Assembly (NCBI RefSeq): GCF_963676685.1
Contig: NC_092354.1
Coordinates: 19,660,746 to 19,724,745, forward strand
Length of the DNA: 64,000 nt
Source of the DNA: Mytilus edulis
Taxonomy: Eukaryota > Mollusca > Bivalvia > Mytilida > Mytilidae
Reading direction: 5' to 3'
The stretch's first letter is position 1; each line of letters starts with the position of its first letter. The position numbers and the translations under genes were made by a program. The notes beneath the pieces were generated by a model. The model was not told the DNA's origin and made no database searches. It was given only the letters and a program-made list of their open reading frames with translations. Below, in pieces: positions 44,831-57,592 of this stretch.

Positions 44831-45485
44831 GATCAATCAATATTTATGTCAATTTTTCAACAAACTAGCTATATATAAGACAATATTGGTTTTTATATTT
44901 AATACACATACCTGCATAGCCAAAATGTGAAAAAGCTTAAAATCAAAGAAGTATGATGTTTCTAATTTTTTTATAAATGCACTATTCAACTATCAAAATA
45001 GATGATTATTGCAGCTATGATATTCAAAGGTCTTTCACAAATTGTCAGGTCATGCAGGTAAGGGGAGGGGGATTTATATAAAGACCATGATTAGTACATT
45101 AGTTTGCAAAATATCATAAAATAAATGTTGTCTTTTTGACACATTCACCATTTCCATTCTCCATTTTATGACAATAACATATGTATGTAGTACTGTTAGT
45201 ACATGTATAATGTACTTTAATGAATGTTTTGACTTGAAATGTCATCCTATTTCAATTAATGTTAAGCAAAAACAAATAGCCAATAAATATTAGGATACAA
45301 TATGTATTTATTTCCAAAATTTAACTTGTTCCTATAGAAAGTGTTTTATAATTTACTCAAATGAATTCTTTTGGAAATTCTGTTCAAAGATTTTTATGCA
45401 CATTTAAAACTAGTAACATGAGTAATAATACTAGTAAAAGTAAGGCTTTAACAATAGCAATTGAAAACAACATTGTATTCAGTTA

Positions 45486-45763
45486 GGGAGCTACCATTTG
45501 ATTTTTATGGGGGGGCTAGGATGAAAAATTTTGTCCTGCCTTTTTTTTTAGCTGTAATCTCTGTCCTGCCTTTTTATTTTTCACTCTGTTCGGTCCTGCC
45601 TTTTTTTTTTTAGTTTATCCTGACATTTTTTTACCTAAATTGTCCTGACTTTTTATTTTTTGCAAGTGTCTCATCCTGCCTTTTTTTTTTACTCAAAACT
45701 CCTGTCCTGCCTTTTTTTCAAATTTCATCCTAGCCCCCACATAAAAATCAAATGGTAGCTCCC
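45486..45763. mobile_element. PIF/Harbinger-like MITE, copy 2 (opposite orientation inside)
   Basis: The same inverted termini as 41412-41675, TTA on both sides, and the interior is the reverse complement of that copy (tcctgcc with T-runs). Confidence 0.85.
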
Positions 45764-45902
45764 TTACATGTAAATTGGAATGTATCAATCTTTGGTACAA
45801 ACAACACCAAATAATCATGATATTTTTACAATATGAAGGCACTTACTTCTATGAATAAAGGAACACATTAGGTATGTAATTATTGTATAAAATAACACAT
45901 GA

Positions 45903-46914
45903 CATATAGAACACTTGTGGTACAATTGAATTCAAGAACACATATTAGATATGTAAACATGGTAAATCCCTGCAGTAAATATTAGAAAAGAACAGTTGTG
46001 GTATAATTGAATTCAAGAACACATATTAGATATGTAAACATGGTAAATCCCTGCAGTTAAGATTAGAAAAGAACAGTTGTGGTATAATTGAAAGTCTGCT
46101 GCATACTTACCGGTATACAATGTTGTGGTACAATTGAATTCAAGAACACATATTAGATATGTAAACATGGTAAATCCCTGCAGTAAATATTAGAAAAGAA
46201 CAGTTGTGGTATAATTGAATTCAAGAACACATATTAGATATGTAAACATGGTAAATCCCTGCAGTTAAGATTAGAAAAGAACAGTTGTGGTATAATTGAA
46301 AGTCTGCTGCATACTTACCGGTATACAATGTTGTGGTACAATTGAATTCAAGAACACATATTAGATATGTAAACATGGTAAATCCCTGCAGTAAATATTA
46401 GAAAAGAACAGTTGTGGTATAATTGAATTCAAGAACACATATTAGATATGTAAACATGGTAAATCCCTGCAGTTAAGATTAGAAAAGAACAGTTGTGGTA
46501 TAATTGAAAGTCTGCTGCATACTTACCGGTATACAATGTTGTGGTACAATTGAATTCAAGAACACATATTAGATATGTAAACATGGTAAATCCCTGCAGT
46601 TAAGATTAGAAAAGAACAGTTGTGGTATAATTGAAAGTCTGCTGCATACTTACCGGTATACAATGTTGTGGTACAATTGAATTCAAGAACACATATTAGA
46701 TATGTAAACATGGTAAATCCCTGCAGTTAAGATTAGAAAAGAACAGTTGTGGTATAATTGAAAGTCTGCTGCATACTTACCGGTATACAATGTTGTGGTA
46801 CAATTGAATTCAAGAACACATATTAGATATGTAAACATGGTAAATCCCTGCAGTTAAGATTAGAAAAGAACAGTTGTGGTATAATTGAAAGTCTGCTGCA
46901 TACTTACCGGTATA
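45903..46914. repeat. Nested 127/208-bp satellite-like array
   Basis: The marker tgttgtggtacaattg is at 46121, 46329, 46537, 46664 and 46791: spacings 208, 208, 127 and 127. The 208-bp unit is a 127-bp unit plus an 81-bp half unit. Copies are almost identical, so expansion is recent. Confidence 0.92.
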
Positions 46915-47091
46915 TGTAAAATTCTCATTTGATTATATAAATATTAGAAAAGAAATTTTGTACAAGTAATCATGGTAATTAAAATTCAGAAAAAAACATG
47001 AAGTACATTTTGTACATGCATGACATTATGAATTTTGAAACACATTGGATATATATAAATGATAGTTTCTAATAAAAATTAAACAAGAATG

Positions 47092-47300
47092 TGTCCCCAG
47101 TACAGGGATGCCCCATCCGCACTATCATTTTCTATCTTCAGTGGACCGTAAAATTGGGGTAAAACCTCTAACTTGGCATTATAATTAGAAAGATCATATC
47201 ATAGGGAACATGTGTACTAAGTTTCAAGTTGATTAGACTTCAACTTCATCAAAAACTTTAACCTGAAGTGGGACAGACAGACGGACACCCTTGGATCCAA
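47092..47300 (+). repeat. 'acaagaatgtgtcc' repeat, single-unit copy
   Basis: Has the left end and one unit, ending with gacagacagacggacac. No internal tandem array. Confidence 0.78.
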
Positions 47301-48507
47301 TACTGTTTATATGGGATACTTTCAATGGTGTATCAATACTACTTGTATTCATGAATGTTATATGCAAATGTATACTACAGTAAATTGTATTATGAGTACA
47401 TGTATGAGATCACAAAAATATAAACATGATAAAAATAAAAATTCTAACAATATCCTTCCTGAATAAAAAAAAAACAACAGAACAACATGTAAAAAGTAAA
47501 ATCACAAAAATACTGAACAAACGAAGAAAAACTAAAACATGCAAAACAAACAATCAAATAAATATCTACATGTTATAATTAACGACAAGAACTTATAGTC
47601 TGACTAACATTTCTCACGACACAAAAGATAAAATCATAACATCTTGCAACTTAAATATGAACATTTATCATGGTCTTTGACCTCTAACTTAAATCACAAC
47701 ATACACATCTTGTAATTCAATTATTGAAAATTAAAAATAAATCAAGATTTATGATTTATTGTCAGACTAGATTTTGCAGATTTACTACAGATTAAATAGA
47801 TTCTTTCTGACTTCACTTTTAAAGGTGACTCACCATTGTTAGTTTTTGTTACCATAGTTACTGTAAATTGTAATATATATTCAGCTGCCTTTAGGCCAAG
47901 TCAGCCTTGTACATCTTGACTTAACCATACTACATGTAACTGGCAATGTGTAAATACGGTTTTCAAGTTAACGAGTGGAAACATTGAAAAGGGGGGCTTT
48001 TATGTGTAATGAAAGTGTTGCTTTTTTGACAACTTCTTTTTTAAATAAAAAAAAATCTTTTTAAAAATTGCCACATGTGACATGCCCTCTATCTACATGT
48101 CCCCCACCCCCCAAAATACCAACAAGGATACTAAAGTAGACTATGAAGTAGCTTAAATTCCCAAAATATTGAATATTTGAATTCTTTAAAATTGTTCACT
48201 GAACCTTTTTAATCTCTTAAAAAAAATCAAAATCCAAAATGTCAAAAATCAAAATGATTTAAAAAAGATTTTTGATCTTTCAATACCTTTTACTTCAAAT
48301 TGATACAAATGTAAAACATTGTTATACTGTACATGTACAGATTAAGAGATGTTTTTTTTTAATATTTTAGTTATCACAATAATTTTATTTTCTGGGAGAA
48401 AAATTCCAAGCAAATCATTGTTCAAAATGTCATTAAAAACTAGTAGGACATATTCTAAAATCTGTTGGAAAACAAATATTGTTTGTTATACATTTGTAAT
48501 GATATGT
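47301..48507. other. Probable innexin 3' UTR and intergenic DNA
   Basis: AT-rich, no repeat or coding segment recognised. It lies just downstream of the innexin stop on the minus strand, so at least part should be its 3' UTR. Confidence 0.45.
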
Positions 48508-49759
48508 TCAGACATAATTCTCTTTAGTCGTGTCGCCACCATTCAACCGGAAATAATCAGTATCATCGCTTCCTGGTGACCTGTTGCTTTGCTTGCTTGG
48601 CACATAAGTATCTTTGAATATTTTCCATAAATTCACCACCAGATCTGTCAGAACCATGTCTGAAGAATTCTTCCCGACAACTCGTAAAATGAAAACGCCG
48701 TCATCACGTAAATAGGTCTCCACAAATTTTCTAGCTAGTTTTTTGTCCATACCAGTTCTAATTTCATGTTCCATTTTCAAATATTTTTTAACGTACTGTA
48801 GCTTTTTTTCTTTAAAGGTACAATAGAAAACCCAAGAAAAATAGTTGATGAATGTCAAAACAGACACCAAGAACAACCAAAACCATATAAAGATGAAAAT
48901 TTTCTCGTTGAAAAGATTTATCGGCAAAACACATTGAATTGTGTACCTTTGAACATTGTTTAACTGCCTAATCTGGAAGTCACATAAAGTTACTCGTGGA
49001 AATCTTGGAGATTCTTTCCATTCCCCATTACTTAACAAATAATCTAAAACTTCAAAACCGAAAACGTTATAATCCATAGCCATGAAGGCATTGAGCATAA
49101 AGAATTGTCCGACAACATTGGCACAATACAACAATTTAATGAAAAGGTAGTACCCAGTTAAAAATGTTCCGTCACGCTTACCATAACAAAAACAAAAGAT
49201 ATTTGAAAATCTATGTCGCATACGAACTAAAATGTTACTATGGTAATCTTGTTGACATTCAATCCATCGGTGAAGGTATTTTGCAATTTGAGAAATATTT
49301 TTTGTCCGATCATCAGGAGTAGACATTAACGAAGCATTTGACATACTGACAATCTTATTCATATCAATGCCTGAATAACCGTTAAGCAGACGCCATGCAA
49401 TGTTCGGTACTTTAAACAGGAAAGCCATGAACATGAGGATTATGGGTATCCACTGATAATATGTAATCTCTTTATTCTGTCTCATTTCGATATGTTCCGG
49501 AATCGTATTGTCCATCGGAATGTAATAAGTATTTGAAATCCAGCAGGTAGATTTGGCGTAGGCTATACGTGCAAATGAGAACTCCCCTGGCATCCAACAA
49601 TGGATTGGATCACCAACATACTGTGCTGAACTGACAATAATAGTAAAAACTGTCAGAAGGACCACACTCCATATATGGTTGATTCTATCTATCCAGTCGT
49701 CGTCTGCTGATCCAGTCAACCGTGACCAACTTGCCAGGCCACCTAACGCTCCTCCAATC
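48508..49759 (-). CDS. Innexin (gap-junction channel subunit), large 3' exon
   Basis: One 416-codon exon, acceptor tttttttacag, one base completing a split codon, to TGA at 48508-48510. Innexins form invertebrate gap junctions and hemichannels in the plasma membrane. Seen, counted from the exon start: the N-terminal block IGGALGGLASWS and DDDWIDRINH, TM1 about residues 29-49, first extracellular loop with Cys 54 and Cys 72 after the YVGDPIHCW motif, the innexin hallmark YYQW at 100-103 opening TM2, TM3 about 199-228, second loop with Cys 259 and Cys 276, TM4 about 289-312, and a cytosolic tail ending KENYV. Two Cys per loop is typical of the family. Only the first few residues including the start Met are missing; they should lie on an upstream exon I could not identify. 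The in-frame upstream ATG lies in the intron's pyrimidine tract and is not the start. Confidence 0.95.
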
Positions 49760-51100
49760 CTGTAAAAAAAGGAAATGAAAAAAAGTTTCACATCATCACA
49801 GTCGAATTACAGTATACATGTAAATGTCATTTTTACGCTAACACAAAAAGTTGGCAATCCCGCATCATGCTTAGACCTAAATAATTCCGTGATTCTAACA
49901 CTTGTAATGCAAAGGGGAGATACATGTACATGTATAAATATTCATATTTTGTTTTCTATAAAATTTATATCTTTTTAATTTTATCCTTTTGTTTATTCCT
50001 TTGGGCCTTAAAAAAGAATAGGTTTGTTTGCCCAAACGCTACCTACATGTCCATCAAAACTGACCTGCTAGCCCTAGTATGCCTTAAAAATTAAGAATTT
50101 GCTGCATAATACAAAGTAGGTGCCCTTTGTTTTGAAGGAGACATTATACACTGTATTTAATATTTTTTGTTGATCTGTTATTATTCTTTTGGTGCTTAAC
50201 CTAACTAAGTTGTTCCCACATTCAAAGCAGACTTTTTATAGGCTAGCTTGGGGCAACTAACGGCAATATTCACAGAGCATTGTCTGTTTTTTTCATCAGC
50301 AACAGCCAACCTTGCCAGGGTAATCATTGTGTCCCAGTTCTGCCAAGTTTTCAGGAAGTAAATGCGTGATTTGTTGGCCAAATTGTTAAGATCAAAGAGA
50401 AAAAAACAATAGATCAAAGGAAAATGCCGCCAAATAAGCATGAACATGTGTGAGTCTCGCGCTAAAGACTTGACAGCCCTGCTGTCCTGGACACTATTAT
50501 TTTTTTCCCGCGGTTTTTCCCTGTCGTATTTAGCATTTTAGGGGGATGAATTTTCAGCCTCGTTACTCCATTCATCTACCGTTTTTCGTTTTGAAACTGA
50601 CAAAGTTCCTGGGGTTCCCATACTAAAATATTAAGAAATATTTTGTTGCATAGTTTCGTGCTCAAGAGCTGTGCAACAAGACAGGTCAATACCAATCATA
50701 CATCATACCCCCAAATAACGTTAATTGAAAATCTCGGCACGATAAGCAATGTACAATACCTCAATCAATGGTATGAGAAATCGATACAGATATTTAAAGT
50801 ACGAGAATCAACACATGATACCAGGCCACCCAGACATACCAGAGTTATTTGTTCTATGTTTAAAATATGTACAACAGGACCTGTACAAACAAGTTCAAAT
50901 TCTTGGAATCCCGGATGACTTAATTGAATCGAAATGGCTAACATAGAATAGTGATGAAGGGATTTTTCACTTTCTATTTTGGAAACGTCAAGAAATTTAT
51001 GTTACTAGTCCGTCGGGCATATCGGATTACACATTTTAATTGCCCGAGGCGTAAATGATCTAGTCCCGGGCGTCAGGCTAGTGGATTTTTTAACCCCTGT
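49760..51100. other. Region upstream of the innexin exon, unassigned
   Basis: Probably innexin intron. A GC-richer patch near 50455-50620 contains a short open frame downstream (50749-50946, 65 codons, ending DDLIESKWLT) that looks protein-like in composition but matches nothing I recognise. It may be a remnant or a small exon. Confidence 0.35.
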
Positions 51101-51262
51101 AAATAATCCATGGGGGCTTGATTATATTGCGATTTTACCACGGGTTATCCCTTTATGCCATTATATTACCCCTCGCTATCGATGAGGGTAAAATATTTGT
51201 CATAAAAGGGACAACAACCCGGGGTAAAATCACAATATATTCAAGCCCCCATGAATTATTTC
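51101..51262. mobile_element. Foldback element, ~160 bp
   Basis: The arms aaataatccatgggggcttg...ttaccacgggttatccctt and aagggacaacaacccgggg...caagcccccatgaattattt pair with few mismatches around a short centre. Confidence 0.75.
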
Positions 51263-52969
51263 TTAAATAACCATAATATTCTTAGTTCTATAATTTTCCT
51301 GGCTGTGCTTCTTCAATAAAAAGCATGGTAATTTTTTTGTTTTCAACTATTTTCAAATTCATTGAATTAATATTAATTTATCATGTATGGAAAAAAATTA
51401 ACATTTAATTTGGATCTATCAACATGATCAAGAAGACCTTTAATAGGAGTACCTTCATTATGAAAAATGGTAAATAATCTTGCCGAAAGACATTCTACAT
51501 TTGAAGGTAATTTTGTTGCATAACAAAAACAAAATAAACGCATCACTTAACATATATGCTAAACGTTTTATTACCAAAGTAAACAGTACAACTGATTAAT
51601 ATTTGAGAACAGTGATGAATCATGTAAAAATTACCAGAAGCAGAAAATTACCAATTCAAGACTGACCGTACAAGCATTTCTGACGGTAGGATGCCCTTAA
51701 CAGTAACAATCAGGCTTCAAAAAGCCATTTTCTGTGTGGGTCTCATTGAGTTCTGACCCCGGACACCGCTTACTTTTTGATCAGATTCCTGTATCCCGCT
51801 TACACTGTGAGCAAGCAATTTTTTTTTTTTTTTTTGTAATTTTCTGTGTTAATGATATAATATTCATTTTGACAGTAACCTTATTCCCACATTATGTTCT
51901 AATAAATTTTTTATTTCTTATAAGATTCCTAAAACTTAAAAGGCTATATGTTTTTTTCCAGTTTTTTTTTTTTTTTAGGTTTTAGTTACTTTTTTGTATT
52001 TTAATTATTAAAGATGATGTGCCATGGTGTATCCGACAACTTACATCCTTCAGAACTTTCAAACAATCCTGTGATGATGAAATCAACGTCCCAGCATGCA
52101 GCATCCCTCCATCAGCAGCTTGTCAGCTTCATGTCGCATGTGGTGTGTATGGAACTTTTTACCAATGTTGCTATTTCAATATTTTGCATCTGTTAATGAA
52201 AGAGAAGCTGTGTTAAATGATATGATGATGACAAAGACGATTACAAATTAATGATAGTAAATGAACAAAAAAACGTGTCTTTGTTTACCATGTAAATGTG
52301 AACTTCATTCATTCGTCGCGCGCTTTAATCACGTGATCAGAAGCATGACTTTGCAGTGCAATCTTTTTTGCAATTTTTTTTCGTACTAGATAAAATAATC
52401 ATCTATAATATTGACTCTGTACATGTTTTATAAATTTCTTGAAATTTTGGCTAGTCTGTGTGTAATCAAGATCTTTACTTTTTCCTAGGTTTTACGGTTT
52501 TATCAATTTTGATGGGAGGTACAGAACTTAGAAGAAATCCGTATTGTTGGGGTTAAAACCTGACTTGTTTCAGATAGTACTTTTTAAAACTGGATCCCAG
52601 TTACACACTTTAAAACCAGAAGAAGTAAAAAAGCGTCAACAATGTTTTGGTTTGTCATGATTTAAATTGAAATGCTCGAGATATACATCAAGCACAGTGA
52701 AAATAAAACAACACATCAAGTTTAAGAGGACATTCCTGTATATCAAAACAAAAACTAACAGCATAAAAAAATTGGTAAAAAACTTGACAGTACAAAAATG
52801 ATGTACAAGTCACTTATTTTTTTTCAAATATTCAAATATATATATATATATATATAAATATACTAAAAGCATGTGTAATTACTCCCTAGGTGTTTAAATC
52901 ATATTACTCTTCTAGACACGGAATCCTAAAGAGGATAAGCTTATGTACATGCCAATGCCAATGGCTACA
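51263..52969. other. Non-coding, nothing recognised
   Basis: Contains T-runs (51820, 51960) and a TA microsatellite near 52835. No supported gene. Confidence 0.4.
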
Positions 52970-53566
52970 TTAAGGTTCATCATAACAAATGGACAAATAT
53001 GGCCGTATTTTTACCTCAAAAACTACTCTGCGTACAGACTTACCTGTGCTGTTTGAAAAGTTTTAATGCCTAGCATCCACTAGATATATAAAAGTTAAAT
53101 GCATTTTGTGTTTAAGAAAGATAAAATCTTTCTTGGTTTTTGCTGGGCATTTTTTTTCCTTTCTTCAGAAGGTGCAAAAATAAACTAACACCTGCATTAC
53201 TTTGATACTGTCCACTCACTGACTCAGATAAACTCTTTAACTCACCTATAGTTGTGATGATACCTGGAGTCCAGGTCAATTAAGGACAATCAAAACAATA
53301 CAAACCGGTTTTTTACCTGAGGGAGCATCTCATAGTTGTTCCACAACTTAGTCAATTTTCACACCTTTTGCATGAAGGAAAAAAAATGCCCATCAAAATC
53401 CAAAAGAGATTTTATCTTTCTGAAACACAAAATGGATTTAATTTTTTTATATCTAGTGGATGCTAGGCATTAAAACTTTTCCAACTTTACAGGTAAGTCT
53501 GTACTCAGAGTAATTTTTGGCATGTAAATACAGCGATATGTGTCCGTTTGTTATGATGAACCTTAA
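52970..53566. mobile_element. TTAA-flanked foldback element with ~190-bp inverted arms
   Basis: The left end TTAAGGTTCATCATAACAAA and the right end tttgttatgatgaaccttaa are inverted copies. Similarity continues inward for ~190 bp (aacttttcaa / gcctagcatccactagatat and their complements) around a ~220-bp centre. TTAA on both ends and TTAAGG termini resemble the smaller MITEs. Confidence 0.85.
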
Positions 53567-53943
53567 AGTTGAGACATAAATGTTGGCGTAGGCGTAGACA
53601 CAAATATTATTGTTACATTTGTAATTAAGAATTCTCGTCAAATCGGCACCTGGTATAGATAAATCAGCACCTGGTTTAATCGGCACCTAATGTAGTCATT
53701 TCGGCACCAATGTAAAAAATGTGGAATATGCCTATTTTTTTCCATTAAAATGAAGCCTTCAAGGTGTTATCTAAATTATGTTACAGCAGTATCAATTTAT
53801 AAGTATCAAAGACAGTCATGTAAACATATAGCAAGTACTATGTCAATAACTGAGACTGTTACTTTGCCTGTGGACCATAAATGGCAGCACATTTGTGTAG
53901 ACGGTTGCTTTCTGATGTTGTACGGTCACAATAGTCATTCCAT

Positions 53944-54228
53944 ATAAAGGCTGAAAACCTTGCCTTGCACTTGTCGACTCTTCTTGCATTGGTAGCGCTG
54001 TAGTTTACCCTCAGTGACAAGTTTCAGTTGAAGGGGGATGTCACCTGCCTCTGCAAAAAGTTCAGTGACCATCTGGTAGAACGGTACAGGTCCTCTGGTA
54101 GCAACATTGGTGTAAAAGTGGTTGTGCCATCCCTCAACATCATTGTTCTTGAAATGGTTCTGATGGCTGACATTAATACACTCCAATGGTGGATCTGGAA
54201 GATGGTGCTGTCTATCCAGGTGGAGTAA
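53944..54228 (-). pseudogene. MULE transposase C-terminal remnant
   Basis: Reads NNDVEGWHNHFYTNV, then FYQMVTELFAEAGDIPLQLK. Matches the TNNDLEGWHNRLN block that follows the catalytic domain in MULE transposases and MULE-derived proteins. The catalytic DDE part is missing and a repeat is inserted upstream. Confidence 0.75.
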
Positions 54229-54229
54229 A

Positions 54230-54445
54230 CATATAAAAAAGAAGATGTGGTATGATTGCCAATGAGACAACTATCCACAAAAGACCAAAATGACACAGAC
54301 ATTAACAACTATAGGTCACAGTATGGCCTTCAACAATGAGCAAAGCCCAAACCGCATAGTCAGCTATAATAGGCCCTGATAAGACAATGTAAAACAATTC
54401 AAACGAGAAAACTAACGGCCTTATTTATGTAAAAAAATGAAAAAA
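54230..54445 (+). repeat. Dispersed SINE-like repeat copy
   Basis: Starts aaaaaagaagatgtggtatg and contains ggccttcaacaatgagcaaa and gagaaaactaacggcc. It inserts inside the MULE relic, so it is the younger element. Confidence 0.85.
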
Positions 54446-54849
54446 TGAACAAATAGTTCATTAAGGGAACTATGGCCTGTGGTGCTCTGGCATCTAACTG
54501 GAGGAAAGTTACAGTGATGTGCTCTGGCGGCAAGAAGGGAAGTGCCATCAGTTGTTTATTATTAACGGATGCTGATTTGACTATAAAACATTGTGATAAA
54601 AAGGGTGCCGATTTGACAAGATGCTGATTTAACCAGGTGCAGATTTGACTTTTTCTTTAGGTGCCTATTTAACTTGTATCCGTAATTTATTGGTTTTTCA
54701 CCTAACATAGCATTCTGGCTTTAAGTGTCTTATGGAACGATTACTTAATGGAAAGGCTGGTCGACTCAGATGCAGAATAATACATGTATGTCTGGGTAAA
54801 TGTTTCTTGTGAACTACCAGTACATTTTACATCATGTACATACACCTTA

Positions 54850-55030
54850 TCGCTAATCCCGGCTGACCCAAAAGTATGTGCCGTTTGAACTATTGACGTC
54901 ATACAACAATCACTTTTCCATTGTGGAGTCAGGTATTTTGTATTATGATATCACAATTCTACTGGAACCTGTATGATGTCAATAATGGTGGACTAATAGC
55001 GATCAGGTGTATTGTAATGTAGCATGATGA
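54850..55030. repeat. Short dispersed repeat shared with 25810
   Basis: Same segment order as at 25810-25990, with fewer differences from my remembered mussel consensus. Confidence 0.65.
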
Positions 55031-55104
55031 TGTTTAACATCCAGCTCTGCATGTCGGCCTAGTACAAAGCAGGGATGATATTCATATAACATTATGCATA
55101 TTAT

Positions 55105-55325
55105 AAAAAAAGAAGATGTGGTATAATGATTGCCAATGAGACATCTCTCTACAAGAGACTAAAATGACACAGAAATTAACAACTAAAAGTCACCATAGGC
55201 CTTCAACAATAAGCAAAGCCCATACCACCTAGTCAGCTTTAAAAGGCCACGAAATAACAATTTATGTAAAACTATTCAATTGAGAAAATTAATTGCCTGA
55301 TTTATGTTCAAAACAATAAACAAAA
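55105..55325 (+). repeat. Dispersed SINE-like repeat copy
   Basis: Same family as 54230, starting aaaaaaagaagatgtggtat; slightly diverged. Confidence 0.82.
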
Positions 55326-55329
55326 AAAC

Positions 55330-57190
55330 ATGTTGGCCTTACTCTTTTGTATATAATACATTTGTATAATTTCTTTTTAGATTAAAGAGCTACATTGTAC
55401 ATACAGATTTTGATCATGTTTGATGTCTATAATAACAGGTAAGGTTGTACATAAAGTGTACATGTACATTGTAATTAGTAATTTGAAGGATGTTTTTTCA
55501 TGTTTTCAACAGGTTGAAAATGTGAACATTTCATGTCTGTTCACTTTTCCAATTTATAGACGATAGATTATATGTTTGCAGGTACCACATTTATAAATGA
55601 AGTCTCTTAGAAGAGATTATTAACCTAATAAAGATTTAGGTTTTGGTTATGCTAGCGAGAAGCATGCATGTTAAATGATTTGTTGTGATTTTGCTTTCAT
55701 TTACAAAATGTACTGTTATACATAGTAAATAAAGGCAACAGTAGTATATGGCTGTTTGAAAGTTGGTTGAGAGAAAACAAATTCGGGTTGCAAACCAAAA
55801 ACTGAGGAACCACATCAATTTAAAAGAGGAAAACAACGAAACAACAGAACACTGAAGTGCAACAAAAAATCAAATGACAACAATTGTGTCTCAGTAATAG
55901 TGTTACGGTAATTGTGTCATAGTAGTCCTAATTCTGAGGGTTGTCTCATTAAAACATACATTGCACCTAGAGAAAGTAATTTGAACATTGTATATATTAC
56001 CAATGAGATGTCTGCATACATTTGAACTCGTGTGTACAACAAATTTCACATTTGACTGAAATCATGATAGTGACTAATTAAAGTTTCCTCCCCTGGGTCA
56101 TTTGGGTCCTATATATTTTAAAATTGAACATATTATTGAAAACAACATAATTTTTACTTTTCTTGAATTCTAAATTGTTTATTTGATCAACATGATCTAG
56201 GGAGCTGCAGAATAAAGTGAACAACAATAAAAATTATATTTGTACTCGTCTCAAAAAGGGAAATGTCACCTGCACATATAAAACCTGTTTCTTAGCTCTT
56301 CAACAAATAGATTTAATATTTTAAGACAATATGTAGTTTTTCTAGTGTATATATCTGTTTAGTGGCCAGCTAAAGGACACCTCTGGGTGCAGGAGTTTCT
56401 TGCTGCATTGAAGACCATTTGGTGGCCTTCAGCTGTTATATGCTCTATGGTCTGGTTGTTGTCTCTTTGACAAATTCCCCATTTCTATTCTCATATCTTA
56501 CAATTAATTATATCTTAAAAATATACATTGATACAGACTGACTCCTCAAATTTTTTTTTTTATACATTTTCATGCTTTTATTTTATAGAACATTGTAGAA
56601 ATGGATGAAAGTCTGAGGATTATTCAAGTGCATAGAACCATAAATAACTAAAGTGGTCAAAGGTATTTTGTAGTTTTGATTAGAATTATTTTGGAAAATC
56701 TATTAGCAGAACTTTGATTAAAATATAGATCAATGTCACATACATATACCTTATAGCGGGTTATTTTTGCTGGATGAAAATCTTTTCTTATTTTCTTGGA
56801 TAGAACTAAGTTGCCAAAATAAATTCCGTCAATAATAAGAGACAATTTAAAAATGCACATGCAAAAGGTATTGATAAAACTTGTAAATCCAATAAAATAA
56901 TAACCGCCAAGATTTTGGGTATACATGTACCTTATTCAATGAAAATTGTTACATTTTACACCTGCGAAAATAACCCGTTATGCAGTATGTGCACAATGCC
57001 TACACAAGGATAAAACACATTACTCAATGTCAATGATAAACTACTACTTAATTAAATGTTATACCAGTCTGATTACTTCATCGCACATAGGTATTTAATA
57101 TGTAAACACGGTTACACCTAGCAAATACATTCTGCTCATACAAATACAACTTAGGACTTTCTTGAATAATATGTTCCCTTCTGTTGAAAA
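55330..57190. other. Non-coding; fragments of repeats only
   Basis: A diverged fragment with agaggaaaacaacgaaacaa near 55770-55900, and a reverse fragment of the 13927 family at 56380-56495 (gttgtctctttgacaaattc). No gene supported. Confidence 0.45.
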
Positions 57191-57191
57191 T

Positions 57192-57360
57192 ATAAGCCGA
57201 TTTGGTATGATTGTCAATGAGATATATTTTGACCAGAGACTAAAGGACATATGAAAGTTACCTTACTGCAGATCACTGAGTGGCCTTCAACAATGAGCAA
57301 AATCCATATATAGTAAGCAATTAAAGGCTTCTAACATAGCCAAATGTGAATAAATTAAAA
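57192..57360 (+). repeat. Diverged SINE-like repeat copy
   Basis: Shares ttggtatgattgtcaatgag and gtggccttcaacaatgagca with the copy at 54230. Confidence 0.7.
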
Positions 57361-57592
57361 AAAGAACACCAAAGGCATGAGTTATGCTCGAGTACAGTGT
57401 ATATAAACAACAAAAAAATAAATAGGACAGACAGCAAACAATGACAACTGAATTATTGGCTACTGACTTAGGCCAGGAAGCAAAAGATTGAATATTAAAA
57501 GTTGAAAGAGAATCAAAAACTTGTCTTTGATCTGCATCAATAATAAATATAGTTCTAGTTGTCTCCCTTTGACAGGTAAAGTTGTAGATCTG

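Larger units (their letters stand above)
53626..54690 (-). mobile_element. MULE (Mutator-like) transposon relic
   Basis: Both ends carry clustered copies of tcaaatcggcacctgg, inverted relative to each other (53638-53710 and 54600-54680). Between them is a transposase remnant on the minus strand. It is interrupted by the SINE-like copy at 54230. Confidence 0.72.

Noticed and set aside
50205-50447. 80-codon minus-strand frame as an innexin 5' exon
   Set aside because: No innexin N-terminal similarity and no donor in the needed phase.
53750-53947. 65-codon plus-strand frame
   Set aside because: Lies inside the MULE relic, opposite to the transposase remnant, with no similarity.
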